Shown one piece after another: positions 1 to 9,700 of a stretch of 64,000 nucleotides of DNA. The notes below the pieces were generated by a model that worked only from the letters and a program-made list of their open reading frames with translations, was not told the origin of the DNA and ran no database searches. Each line of letters begins with the position of its first letter. Position 1 is the first letter of the stretch. Source of the DNA: Bordetella bronchialis (GTDB lineage: Bacteria; Pseudomonadota; Gammaproteobacteria; Burkholderiales; Burkholderiaceae_B); the NCBI RefSeq assembly GCF_001676705.1, contig NZ_CP016170.1:4836001-4900000 (forward strand), given 5' to 3'. Position numbers and translations under genes: made by a program.

Positions 1-1052
1 CCGACGGCATCGACAGCATCGCCATTCCCGGACGCGAGTACCCCATGCGCATCCTGGTGCGCACGGTGCCGGCCCTGCAGGAGCGGCCGGAGGTGAAGTT
101 CATCGTCGGCCTGGAAACGGCGCCCTACTTCCACACCCTGCATACCTTCCTGACCGCCCTGGCCGCGCTGCTGCTGTCCGCGGTGCTGCTTATCATGCTG
201 CTGGGGTACTGGGTGGCGCGCATGGGCCTGCTGCCGCTGCAGCGACTGTCCAGCCAGGCGGGCAAGCTCAGCCCGCGCCACCTGTCCCAGCGCCTGGACG
301 TCGCGACCCTGCCCATCGAGCTGGCGGATCTGGCCAACGCCTTCAACGGCGCGCTGAGCCGGCTGGAAACCGCCTACACGCGCCTGGAAGCCTTCAACGC
401 CGACGTCGCCCATGAATTGCGCACGCCGCTGACCAACCTGATCGGCCAGACGCAGGTGGCCTTGTCGCGCCGCCGCAGCGCCCCCGACCTGGAGGAAGTG
501 CTTCAGTCCAACCTGGAAGAACTGGACAGCCTGCGCGCCATCGTCAACGACATGCTGTTCCTGGCTCGCGCCGACCAGGGCGAGGCGGCGACCGGCCTGG
601 TGCGCGCCCCGGTCGCCGAGGAAGTCAGCAAGACCATCGAGTTCTTCGAGTTCGTCCTGGACGACATGCGCCTGGGGGTGGATATCCAGGGCGACGTGCA
701 GGCCGAGGCCGCGCTGGATACCGCGCGCTTCCGCCGCGCCGTCACCAACCTGCTGCAGAACGCCATCCAGCACACCGAGTGCGGGCGGCGCATCACCGTG
801 CGCATCGAGCAGCAGCCCGGCGCGGTGCGCATCGCCGTTTCCAATCCGGGCGAGCCCATCGATCCCTGCCACCTGCCGCGCCTGTTCGACCGGTTCTACC
901 GCGTCGACGCATCCCGCAACGACCAGGGCGGCAGCCATGGCCACGGCCTGGGCCTGGCCATCGTCAAGGCGGTCGCCACCATGCACGGCGGCGATGTGTT
1001 CGCGCACAGCGAACACGGCACGACCACCATAGGCTTCAGCGTGCTGGCCTGA
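1..1052 (+). CDS. Heavy-metal sensor histidine kinase, CusS-like (5' truncated)
   Basis: This is an inner-membrane sensor kinase of the CusS/CopS type, expected to phosphorylate a CusR-like response regulator in reply to periplasmic copper or silver. The frame is open to the first base of the window, so the N-terminus, first membrane segment and most of the periplasmic sensor lie upstream. Visible in order are the second membrane helix (LLLSAVLLIMLLGYWVA), a HAMP linker, the HisKA helix with the phospho-acceptor box NADVAHELRTPLTNLIGQ, and the ATPase domain with an N-box (TNLLQNAIQHTE) and a G-box (GHGLGLAIVKAVA). The ATG at 45 is internal. A copper kinase beside sodC fits a metal or oxidative-stress neighbourhood. 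The family assignment is firm; the metal specificity is inferred. Confidence 0.9.
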   Translation, partial: DGIDSIAIPGREYPMRILVRTVPALQERPEVKFIVGLETAPYFHTLHTFLTALAALLLSAVLLIMLLGYWVARMGLLPLQRLSSQAGKLSPRHLSQRLDVATLPIELADLANAFNGALSRLETAYTRLEAFNADVAHELRTPLTNLIGQTQVALSRRRSAPDLEEVLQSNLEELDSLRAIVNDMLFLARADQGEAATGLVRAPVAEEVSKTIEFFEFVLDDMRLGVDIQGDVQAEAALDTARFRRAVTNLLQNAIQHTECGRRITVRIEQQPGAVRIAVSNPGEPIDPCHLPRLFDRFYRVDASRNDQGGSHGHGLGLAIVKAVATMHGGDVFAHSEHGTTTIGFSVLA

Positions 1053-1225
1053 GGCCCCCGGGCGTCCCGGTCCGGCCGGGGCCGGTGCGGGTGCCGCGCG
1101 GCACGGGGACCCGCGCCGGGACCCGGTAACGCATTTCCCGTGGCGCATCGGCCCGGCATCGCGCACACTGCTCCTGCCAGACCACCCCGCCGGCGCGACG
1201 CCGGCAATTTTTCCCAGGAGGCGCG

Positions 1226-1768
1226 ATGTATCCCACCCACACCCGCAAGATCCTGGCCGCCGCGGCGGCCCTTGGCGCCGCGCTGTGCGCCGCCACGCCG
1301 GTCCAGGCCGACGTCACCGTGCCGATGGCGCTGGCCACGCCCACCGGCAAGGGCCAGGACATCGGCACGGTCACGCTGTCGCAGAACAAGTATGGCCTGG
1401 TGCTGACGCCCGACCTGAAAGGCTTGCCACCGGGCCTGCACGGCTTCCACGTCCACGACAAAGGCGATTGCGGGCCCTCGCAGCAGGACGGCAAGCCCGT
1501 GCCCGCCGGCGCGGCGGGCGGGCACTACGATCCCAACCAGACCAAGAAGCATGGCACGCCCTGGGGCGACGGCCACCGCGGCGACTTGCCGGCCCTGTAC
1601 GTGGACAGCAACGGCAACGCCACCAATCCCGTCCTGGCGCCCCGCCTGAAGCTATCCGAGGTCCATCATCACGCCCTGATGGTCCACGCCGGCGGCGACA
1701 ATCACAGCGACCATCCCATGCCGCTGGGCGGCGGCGGCGGCCGCGTCGCCTGCGGCGTCATCCCGTAA
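1226..1768 (+). CDS. sodC: Periplasmic Cu/Zn superoxide dismutase
   Basis: The enzyme dismutates superoxide to hydrogen peroxide and oxygen in the periplasm. The 180-residue product starts with a Sec signal peptide ([21 protein letters not shown], cleaved before DVTVP). It carries the metal-binding segments of bacterial Sod[11 protein letters not shown] (two copper histidines and the disulfide cysteine), [29 protein letters not shown] and the C-terminal [10 protein letters not shown] cysteine. Length is normal. The ATG is preceded by a strong AGGAGG at 1216-1221. It lies 173 bp after the kinase and is followed by two stacked hairpins, so it is probably monocistronic or the last gene of its transcript. 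Confidence 0.95.
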   Translation: MYPTHTRKILAAAAALGAALCAATPVQADVTVPMALATPTGKGQDIGTVTLSQNKYGLVLTPDLKGLPPGLHGFHVHDKGDCGPSQQDGKPVPAGAAGGHYDPNQTKKHGTPWGDGHRGDLPALYVDSNGNATNPVLAPRLKLSEVHHHALMVHAGGDNHSDHPMPLGGGGGRVACGVIP

Positions 1769-1819
1769 GGCCGGGCCGCGCAGGCCCGGCCGCGCAGGCC
1801 GGGCCACGCAGGCCCGGCC
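1769..1819 (+). terminator. Two tandem identical GC hairpins after sodC
   Basis: Immediately after the sodC stop, GGCCGGGCC (1769-1777) pairs with GGCCCGGCC (1783-1791) across a 5-nt loop. The same 9-bp stem is repeated at 1797-1805/1811-1819, with a GCGCA spacer between. There is no T-tract, so this may act as an RNA-stabilising or Rho-linked 3' end rather than a classical intrinsic terminator. Confidence 0.55.
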
Positions 1820-2523
1820 GGTCGATGCCGGCGGGGCGGCGTTTTGCAAGGTCCCTCAGTAACGCCACATTTCACTTTTCCAGGGGCCGCGGATCTTTCG
1901 CGGCGAGTAGGTCTTATAAGGCCGGGAGACCGGGGATTCCCCCTAGAGGCCGGAACCGCGTCTCTCCCGCGCGCGACGAACGGGCGTCCTGATGAATCAA
2001 CCCGTTGCATCCAGATCGAATCTGGCCGTAGGTCACGCAGCTCGATGAAGCCTTCCACCTTGCCCTCGCACCGCCATTCCCCTCCCGCCAGCACACCGAT
2101 CGCGGCCTGCGCATCGCCGATGACGATGCCACGCCCACTTTCCTCTCGCCGAAGCCGCGCCTGCCGCATCGGCCATCGATACGCGCGGCCTCCCTGCTGA
2201 CGCCTTTCCCCCAAGTCCGCACCCCACGCACACGCATGCCGTTGACCGGCATGCGAACTTGCGCGCGCACGTCCTGAACACGCGCCGGCCCGGGCCCCGT
2301 AAGGCCCGCGCGGCAACACGGACCGGACCGTCGCGATCCCGCATCACCCAACCTGTCCCGTCCCGGCGGCCGAGCCCCGGCGGCCCGCCCGCGCCATGAC
2401 GGGCGGCCCCGCCCCGGCCGTCGCCCGGCGATGGCCTTACGCACGCATCGTCCGCATATCCCCGCGGCTTTTCATCCATTACCAGAGAGTACGCAGCACC
2501 CGAGTTGTCCCACCCCAGCGCTA
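1820..2523. other. Intergenic region before the first autotransporter
   Basis: About 700 bp without a convincing gene. Frames open here on either strand have arginine- and proline-rich shadow composition and no ribosome binding site. The stretch around 1850-1920 is less GC-rich than its surroundings and is the most likely place for the autotransporter promoter, but I cannot identify a confident -35/-10 pair or a regulator site. Confidence 0.4.
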
Positions 2524-2533
2524 AAGGAGCAGT

Positions 2534-5500
2534 ATGTCTTACCCGCAACACCCTGCATCCCCGCCATCGTCCCATCCTCCCCCGATGTTTCAGCGCATCC
2601 GCCCACCCGGCGGAAATCCGGTCTCTCCGCGAGGCACGACTCCCTGGTTCCTGCGTGCGCTGTATGGCGCGACCTCCTTCAGCCTGATCGCCACCCCTGC
2701 CCATGCCGATGGCGATATCCGGGATCACGGCGCTTCCCGCGCCACGGTGCATGCGACCGATGGCAAGCCGCAAGACATGATGCGCGTACGCGGCCCCGTC
2801 GTTACGCAGGGCCACCGGGAACACGGCGTTCTCGCGCTGGAACCCGGCGCGGCACTGCTCAGCGGCGCGATCTCCACCGCTGGGGACGATGCCTATGCGG
2901 TCTACTACGGCGGCACGGCCCGCGTGACGATGCATGACGTGGATATCGTGACGCGCGGCGCGCGGGCCCACGGCGTACAGGGTTTCCGCGGCCATTTGCC
3001 CGCCGCGCCGGATCGCGCCGCGCCGCCGCCCGGCGCACGGGCGGCGGGCCAGGCCGGCGCGCGGCCCGGGGACCAGCCAGCATCCACGCTGGCGTTGCGG
3101 CAGGGGACGATTACGCTGCACGGCCCCGACAGCGTCGGCGTGGAAACCACATCGCCGGTCGCCACGCTGGGCCGGCCCTTGCGCGATGCCGGGAACGCCA
3201 CACTCTGGGCCATGGGCTATACGCGGCCGGCCAGCGCCCATGATCCCGACCTGCGCATCCAGGCCTGGGGTGAACGGAACGTCGGCGTGGCCATCCAGGG
3301 CCAGCGCCGGCTGGAGATGAACGGCGTGGGCATGGACCTGCGCAACGCCGGCGCGGTCGGCATGTCCGTGGGGCCGCAGGCGCGCGTGGATGGCAAGAAC
3401 GTCGGGATCGCGGCGTCCGGGCCCGGCAGTTTCGGCCTGCGGGTGCGCGGCGGCCCGGCGCGCCGCGGCGATGCGGGCAGCTGCCCGGTTCCCACTTCGG
3501 TCAACCTGGCGCAGGGCCATATCGTCATGAGCGGACGCGATGCGCCGGCGGTGGAGCTGGTGCGCGCCCAGGTCGCCCTGCGGGACGTATCCATCGCCAC
3601 CGCCGAGGGCGCGCGCTTCGCGGTCGGCAACGAAGCCGGCCTGTTCCGCATGGAAGGCCAGCGCACGCGGGCATCCTTGCGCGCGCAGGGATCGGCGCTG
3701 GCGGCGTGGACCTCCAGCGATCGCGAAACGGCGGCCTTCGACCTGCGCAATGTATCGGTCCGCAGCGAATCCGAAAGCCTGCTGGAGGTAGGCCGCGATC
3801 GCGGGGACAGCGGGCCGGCGCTGCCCGCCCGCGTGGACATGTCGCTGCGGGACAGCGATGCGCAGGGCCGGATCTGGAGCGGCAGCCCCCAGGCGCCCCG
3901 CGTCGATATCGCGCTGCGCCAGGCCTCGAGCTGGCGCGGCAGTACCGACATCGCCGGCACCGTCACGGTGGACGGGCAAAGTGGATGGCAGATGGATGCG
4001 CATTCCACCGTCGACGACGTCTCCCTGGACACGGGCGCCATCGTGTTCCAGGACGTGCCCGGGCGCCACGTGGCGCGGCGCGAACGCGACCGGCCCGGTA
4101 CGGCGGAAAAGCAGGCCGACGTATTGGTCGCGGAGGAACCGTATTCCCGGCCCACGCCCGACACGCGGGAGTCCCGTTTTCATCGCCTGCACGTGTTGAA
4201 GGATATCCGGGGCAAGGGCGAGATCCGCATGCGTGCCGATGTCGCGCGCGGCGAAAGCGATATGGTGGTGGTCGATGGCAGCGTGCATGGCGATATCACG
4301 GTCGCCGTCCGGGACACGGGCAAGACCGGCGAGCCCGTGACGTCCATCGAACTGTTCCATGCCGGCCAGGGCGGTCCGGCCAACTATACGCTGCCCAATC
4401 GCGCCAAACGTGTCTACCTGGGGCAACAGCCCTTCGAGCTGCACAAGGAGACGGCGCCCGACGATCCTTCCGTCAGCGTTTGGCTGGTTCCCGAAGGCGC
4501 GCCCTTCGTACGCGGCCATGCCACGCTGGATCTGCCGCCGGCCCGGGGGGATCGGGTCATCGCCGAAATACCGGCGGGCGTCTACAGCGCGTCCATCGAC
4601 GCGCCGGCCGGTAATGACCAGCCCGTGGGCATCACCGAAACGCCCCAGGAAATCCCGCGGGTCGTAATGCACCTGCCACCGCCACGGCCGGACCAGCCCG
4701 TCGTGATCGCCGAAGCGCCGCCGGAGACGCACAGGAGCGTGATGCACCTGCCCCCGCCGGGGCCCGACCAGCCCGTCGTCATCGCCGAAATGCCGGCGGA
4801 GATACGCAGGAGCGTAATGCACCTGCCACCGCCGGGGCCCGACAGGCCCGTCGTCATCGCCGAAATGCCCGCGGAGATACGCAGGAGCGTGATGCACCTG
4901 CCACCGCCGGGGCCCGATAGCCCCGTCGTCATCGCCGAGATGCCGGCGGAGATACGCAGGAGCGTGATGCACCTGCCACCGCCGGAATCCGGCCAGCCCA
5001 TCGTCATCGCGGAAATGCCGGCCGGCTATCAAGGCACCGTCGACGCCATATCGCCGCAGCCACCTGGCGGCACGGCCGGTCCCCCATCGGAAGGCCCGCC
5101 GCCGCGGCATGGGGGACCGGAAAGGAAGACCGAACGTGACACGGTGCCGCCACCGGGCGGCCCCCGGCCGCCGACACCCGACCATCCTCATCCACCCGGC
5201 TGCACACAGGCGCCTTGCGGTACCGGCGACGACGGCAACGACGGCAACGATGTCAAGACGGCACACGACACGGACGGGGACACGCAGCCGGACCACAACA
5301 AAGCGCGGGACAACGACCGGTTGAAGGACAAGCTCCGCAGGAAGACAGGGGCTGGAGACGAGGAAGGGGGCACGCACAAAGCGCTCGAAGGACAAGCCGA
5401 CGACGAAGCAGGCAAGGACGAGACGGGTGGCGAAGGTCCGGCCAACCAGGGGGCCGATAAGGCAGGGGCGGACAACGAAGAAGAGGGAGAAAGCGAAGGC

Positions 5501-6589
5501 GCGGGCGAAAAAGGAAAAGAAGAAGGCAGCCTGGAAGACAGCAAGCCGGAAGAAAACCCGGAAGAAAACCCGGACGAGCAGGAAGCTGAAACGTCACCGG
5601 CCACGCAGCTGGCCGCGCCACCACCTCCCATCGTCCTGTCGCCCGCTGCCCGGATCGTCGTCAACAATGCCGGCCTGGCGGCCGGCCAGGCGATCTGGAA
5701 CGCGCAACGGGACGCGGTCGGCCGCCGCCTGCGCGCGCTGCGCGACGGCGGGGGCGGGGCGCCGCCAGGCGGCATCCTTGCGCTCGATGCGGCGGGCACC
5801 GGCGTCTGGATCGATGCCGCCGACGCGCGCCAGAAAATCGACAACCCGCTGGCCGGCCCATACCGCCAGCATCTGCAGGGTTTCGTCGCCGGCATCGACC
5901 GCGCCATCGACGTGGCGGCCGGGCGCTGGCACATCGGCCTGCTGGCCGCGCGCATCCACGCCCGGCGCGATTTCGACGATGGCAAAGGCGATACCCATGG
6001 CACGCATATCGGCGGCTATGCCACGTTCCTGGGGTCGCACGGCGGCTATGCCAGCGCCATGGTCACGGCGGGCCGCTACCGGCACCGCATGCATGGCAAG
6101 CGCGGCGATGACGCGAACGTGGCCGGCGCATTCCGCAACAAGGGCGCGGGCGCGTCCCTGGAGGCAGGCAAACGTATCGTGCTGCCGCCCGCATGGTTCG
6201 TCGAGCCGCATGTGGGCGTGGACTACCTGCGCGTCGGTGGGGCGCGCTACCGGCTGGACGACGGCACCTCGGTGCGCGACCGCGGCGGCCATTCGCTGCA
6301 ATGGCGTACGGGGGCGCGCGTGGGCCGCGTGTTCGACACCGGCAACGGCGGCACCGTCACGCCGTATCTGCGCGCCGGCTATGCGTATGAAGCGGGCAAT
6401 CGCAACCGCGTCAGCGTGGACGGCGCATCCCTGGCGGCCGACCTGGGCGGCAGCCGCGTGGAGGCCGGCGCCGGTGTCGAGGCGCGGCTGGGCAAGGGAC
6501 ACAGCGTGTACGTCGACATCGGCTACGCCAAGGGCCGGCGCTTCGAACAGTCCCGCATGGTAACGGCGGGCTTCCAGTACCGCTGGTAG
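2534..6589 (+). CDS. Pertactin-like autotransporter with tandem-repeat and acidic hinge
   Basis: A type Va autotransporter of 1351 residues. The start is set by AAGGAG at 2524-2529. After an unusually long proline-rich N-terminus, a signal peptide core (LRALYGATSFSLIATPAHA) ends near residue 57. Residues about 60-680 form a repetitive beta-helix-type passenger of the pertactin class. Residues about 693-832 hold 25-residue repeats (core VVIAEMPAEIRRSVMHLPPP). Residues about 895-1020 are an extremely acidic Glu/Lys/Gly tract. From about 1080 to the end lies the 12-strand outer-membrane barrel, finishing in the aromatic ending FQYRW. Passengers of this family act as adhesins or surface antigens; this one contains RGD tripeptides, including R423-G-D-S. 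The next gene is a clear paralogue. The specific ligand is unknown. Confidence 0.9.
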   Translation: MSYPQHPASPPSSHPPPMFQRIRPPGGNPVSPRGTTPWFLRALYGATSFSLIATPAHADGDIRDHGASRATVHATDGKPQDMMRVRGPVVTQGHREHGVLALEPGAALLSGAISTAGDDAYAVYYGGTARVTMHDVDIVTRGARAHGVQGFRGHLPAAPDRAAPPPGARAAGQAGARPGDQPASTLALRQGTITLHGPDSVGVETTSPVATLGRPLRDAGNATLWAMGYTRPASAHDPDLRIQAWGERNVGVAIQGQRRLEMNGVGMDLRNAGAVGMSVGPQARVDGKNVGIAASGPGSFGLRVRGGPARRGDAGSCPVPTSVNLAQGHIVMSGRDAPAVELVRAQVALRDVSIATAEGARFAVGNEAGLFRMEGQRTRASLRAQGSALAAWTSSDRETAAFDLRNVSVRSESESLLEVGRDRGDSGPALPARVDMSLRDSDAQGRIWSGSPQAPRVDIALRQASSWRGSTDIAGTVTVDGQSGWQMDAHSTVDDVSLDTGAIVFQDVPGRHVARRERDRPGTAEKQADVLVAEEPYSRPTPDTRESRFHRLHVLKDIRGKGEIRMRADVARGESDMVVVDGSVHGDITVAVRDTGKTGEPVTSIELFHAGQGGPANYTLPNRAKRVYLGQQPFELHKETAPDDPSVSVWLVPEGAPFVRGHATLDLPPARGDRVIAEIPAGVYSASIDAPAGNDQPVGITETPQEIPRVVMHLPPPRPDQPVVIAEAPPETHRSVMHLPPPGPDQPVVIAEMPAEIRRSVMHLPPPGPDRPVVIAEMPAEIRRSVMHLPPPGPDSPVVIAEMPAEIRRSVMHLPPPESGQPIVIAEMPAGYQGTVDAISPQPPGGTAGPPSEGPPPRHGGPERKTERDTVPPPGGPRPPTPDHPHPPGCTQAPCGTGDDGNDGNDVKTAHDTDGDTQPDHNKARDNDRLKDKLRRKTGAGDEEGGTHKALEGQADDEAGKDETGGEGPANQGADKAGADNEEEGESEGAGEKGKEEGSLEDSKPEENPEENPDEQEAETSPATQLAAPPPPIVLSPAARIVVNNAGLAAGQAIWNAQRDAVGRRLRALRDGGGGAPPGGILALDAAGTGVWIDAADARQKIDNPLAGPYRQHLQGFVAGIDRAIDVAAGRWHIGLLAARIHARRDFDDGKGDTHGTHIGGYATFLGSHGGYASAMVTAGRYRHRMHGKRGDDANVAGAFRNKGAGASLEAGKRIVLPPAWFVEPHVGVDYLRVGGARYRLDDGTSVRDRGGHSLQWRTGARVGRVFDTGNGGTVTPYLRAGYAYEAGNRNRVSVDGASLAADLGGSRVEAGAGVEARLGKGHSVYVDIGYAKGRRFEQSRMVTAGFQYRW
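4611..5031 (+). repeat. 75-bp in-frame tandem repeats in the autotransporter passenger
   Basis: The word ATGCACCTGCC recurs at 4667, 4742, 4817, 4892 and 4967, an exact 75-bp period. The unit encodes 25 residues (PPPGPDQPVVIAEMP followed by AEIRRSVMHL). The three central units are nearly identical and the outer ones have diverged, which is typical of an array that changes copy number by recombination. Gain or loss of a unit keeps the reading frame. Confidence 0.92.
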
Positions 6590-6643
6590 CGCGGGCGGAA
6601 CACAAACCGCACGGCGCGTACATATCGCCTGTCGTTCCCGCCG

Positions 6644-6682
6644 CCGGCCGCGGTCGTCCGCCACCAGGACGACCGCGGCCGG
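6644..6682 (+). terminator. Perfect 16-bp hairpin between the two autotransporter genes
   Basis: The arm at 6644-6659 (CCGGCCGCGGTCGTCC) is the exact reverse complement of 6667-6682, with a 7-nt loop. It lies 55 bp after the first autotransporter stop. No T-run follows, but the stem is very stable and probably separates the two transcripts or protects the upstream 3' end. Confidence 0.6.
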
Positions 6683-6753
6683 ATGTCTTCACAGGCCCGG
6701 CGCCCAGCCCGGCCATGTCCCACGTAGCGCAGATACCGAAGGAGCTCGCCATC

Positions 6754-9700
6754 ATGGCCCGCCTGGATTCTCATGGACATCGCCACGCAGGGGCCGGCAA
6801 GGCCCGCACATGCTGCACGAACGCCGCCCGCCGCCCGCCGCGCACGGCGCCCCGCGGCCGCCGGCAGCCCGGTGAACCCCCGCCTTGGAAAGGCGGCATC
6901 GCGCGCGGCGCCGCGGCGCTGGGACTGCTGCTGCAACCGTACTGCGACGTGCGCGCCCAGGGCTACGCCGCCGACTACGGCTGGTCCGACCGCACGATAG
7001 AAGCCACCAACGGCGACCCCGATCGCAAGACCCGGGTACGCGGGCCGGTGCGCACCCAGGGCGATGGCCGGCACGGCGTGCAGGCGCTGCGCTACGGCCA
7101 GGCGGATCTTCCGGGCACGGCCATCGATACGGCCGGCGACGGCGCCCATGGCCTGTATTTCAGCGGGGCACCGCGCCTGTCCGTCACCGGCGCCAGCATT
7201 ACCACCCGCGGCGAGGGAGCCCACGGTATCGCGAATTTCGACGACCCCAGCGACGACCTGCCCGGCTGGATCAGGGCGGACCAAGGCGACCTGCATGTGG
7301 CCAGTGGCACGATCTCGCTGCACGGCACGGGATCCCATGGCCTGCACGCCGCCGGCACGGCCGGCCGCATCCATATGGGGCGCCCGGCGCCATCGCGGGA
7401 CGCCGCCGCAGCAGCGGGGTCCGGCAGCGAGGCCATGGTATGGATCTTCGGCCACGGCTCGCGCAATACCGCGCTCTATACGGCGGGCAACGTCAAGGCC
7501 GGCTTCGACGGCCTGCGGGCCATCCTGTACGGCCATTCCAGCACCGGCATCCTGGCGCGCGGCAACGCCAGGCTGACGGGTACGGACATGTGGCTGTACG
7601 GCAATGGCGCGGACAGCCTTGGCCTGCTCGCCATCGGCAGGTCGCCTTGCCGGGTGGACGCGAATGCCGGCAAATGCGGCGATAGCGACACCGTGTTGCG
7701 GATCTCGCGCGGCTTCGTGCAAATGCAGGGTCCGCGTTCTCCCGCCGTGGAGGTGCGGCGGGCCGTCGTCCATCTGCGCGATGTCTCGCTGACGACCGGA
7801 CCCGATACCGCCTATACCGTCGGCAACGCGGCAGGCCGGTTCACGCTGCGGGGCAAGGAGACGCGCGCCCTGATCGGCAGCCACGGGGCGGCGCTGCGTG
7901 CCTGGGCGTATGCGCCGCAGGCGGCGGGCCGCTACGAAGGCGCCCTGTTCCAGTTGGCCAAGGCCGATGTCCGCAGCGCGGCCCATACGCTGCTCGACGT
8001 GGTCCACCACGAGGCCGCCGACCCCGCGCGCCCCGGCCGCCCCTACTACGTCATGCTCAAGCTGGACGACACGCGGGCCGAAGGCGCGGTGCGCGGCATC
8101 CCGCAAGCCCGGGCCCATATCGCCCTGGCCAACGGCTCGATATGGCAGGGCCACACGGGAATCGGGGGCAAGGTGCACCTGGGCAGCCGCAGCACCTGGG
8201 CCATGGATGGGGACTCCACCGTGGACAGCATGACGATGTACGACCGCGGCACGCTGCGCTTCGCACAGGCGCGCGGCGCGGCCGCCGGCGGCGTGCCCCT
8301 ACCGCCCCCGCGTTTCCACACATTGACGGTCCGTGAAAGGCTGCGCGGCCAGGGCCGCCTGGAAATGCGCTCGCACCTGGCCCGCGGCCTGGCCGACCGG
8401 CTCGACGTGGGCCGCGCCGCCAATGGCTCCTATGCGGTGCTGATCACCGACCTGTCCCAGGCGGGAGAAGGCCCTGGTCCGCGCGCCGTCCCCCTCGTCA
8501 GGGCACGCCGCGGCAACGCCACTTTCGTGCTTGAAAATGCCGGCCAGGCCGTGGACGTCCAAGGGCAGCGCTATACCCTGAACCGGACGCAAACGGACCA
8601 GGGTATCGTCTGGGCGCTGGAAAGGCCGGCCCAGGCCGGTGACCCGCGAGGCCATGGCGGAGGCGGTGGCGGCGATGGTGGAGGCGGTGGCGGTGGCGGT
8701 GGCGGTGGCGGAGGCGGTGGCGGTGGCGGTGGCGGTGGCGGTGGCGGTGGCGGAGGTAGTGGCTATGGCGGTGGCAGCCGAGGCGCCGATGCAGGCGGCG
8801 CCAGCGATGACCGGCCAGGCGCCCTCGGCGACGCCGGCGGCAACGCCGATGGCGGCGCCGACCGGGGCGGCAATGACGACGGCGCGGGGGATACGCCGCC
8901 AGGCATCGCCGCGTTCGACGCCGATGCCGATGCCGATACCGGCGCGCAGGACGCCACCCCCTATCCCCCGGACCGCGGCGCCATGCAAGCGATGCCGCTG
9001 CCGCGCGCGGTCCAGGCAGCCCTGGTCAACAACAGCGGTCTCGCGTCCGCCGGCGCGATCTGGAATGCGGCGCTGCGCCCGGTCGACGATCGGGGCCACG
9101 CGCTGCGCGCGAGCGGTGCGCGGACAGGCACGGCACCGGACCTGCCGGACCCGTGGGGCGCCGGCGTCTGGGTACGCGGTATCGATACCCGCCAGCACCT
9201 GCGCCAGGCCGCCGGCAGCCGCTACACGGAGTCCTTGTCCGGCTACACCCTGGGCGCCGATCGCGCCGTGGCCGTCGCGGCGGGCCGCTGGTACCTGGGC
9301 GCCACCATCAGCCAGGTCGACGCGCACCGCCGCTTCGACGACGGCAAGGGCAGATCGTCCGCGGTGCTCTTCGGCGCCTATGCGCTGCTACGGCTGGATA
9401 ACGGCGCATATGCCGGCGTCGCGGCATCCGGCGGCCGCTTCCGCAATACGGTACAGGCGCACGGCCAGGGCCTGGACGAGACCGCGACGGGCCGCTTCCA
9501 CCAGCCCGGGGCCGGCATCGCGCTGACGGCGGGCCAGCGCCTGGCGCTGGCGCGCGGATGGTTCCTGGAGCCCGCCGTGGGCCTGGGTTATTTCCGGGTA
9601 GGCGGCGCGCGCTATACGCTGGACGACGGCACGGCGGTACACGACCGCGGCGGGCACGCACTGCATACGCGGGCCGGCATCCGCGCGGGGCGCGACTGGC

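Noticed and set aside
2033..5395. A 1120-codon open frame on the minus strand opposite the first autotransporter
   Set aside because: Composition is Arg/His/Gly/Ala-rich shadow coding produced by high-GC codon bias; there is no ribosome site or family motif, and the plus-strand autotransporter is unambiguous.
6715..6753. Earlier ATG for the second autotransporter
   Set aside because: In frame, but AAGGAG at 6739-6744 fits the ATG at 6754, and the 13 extra residues would be encoded by the ribosome-site region.
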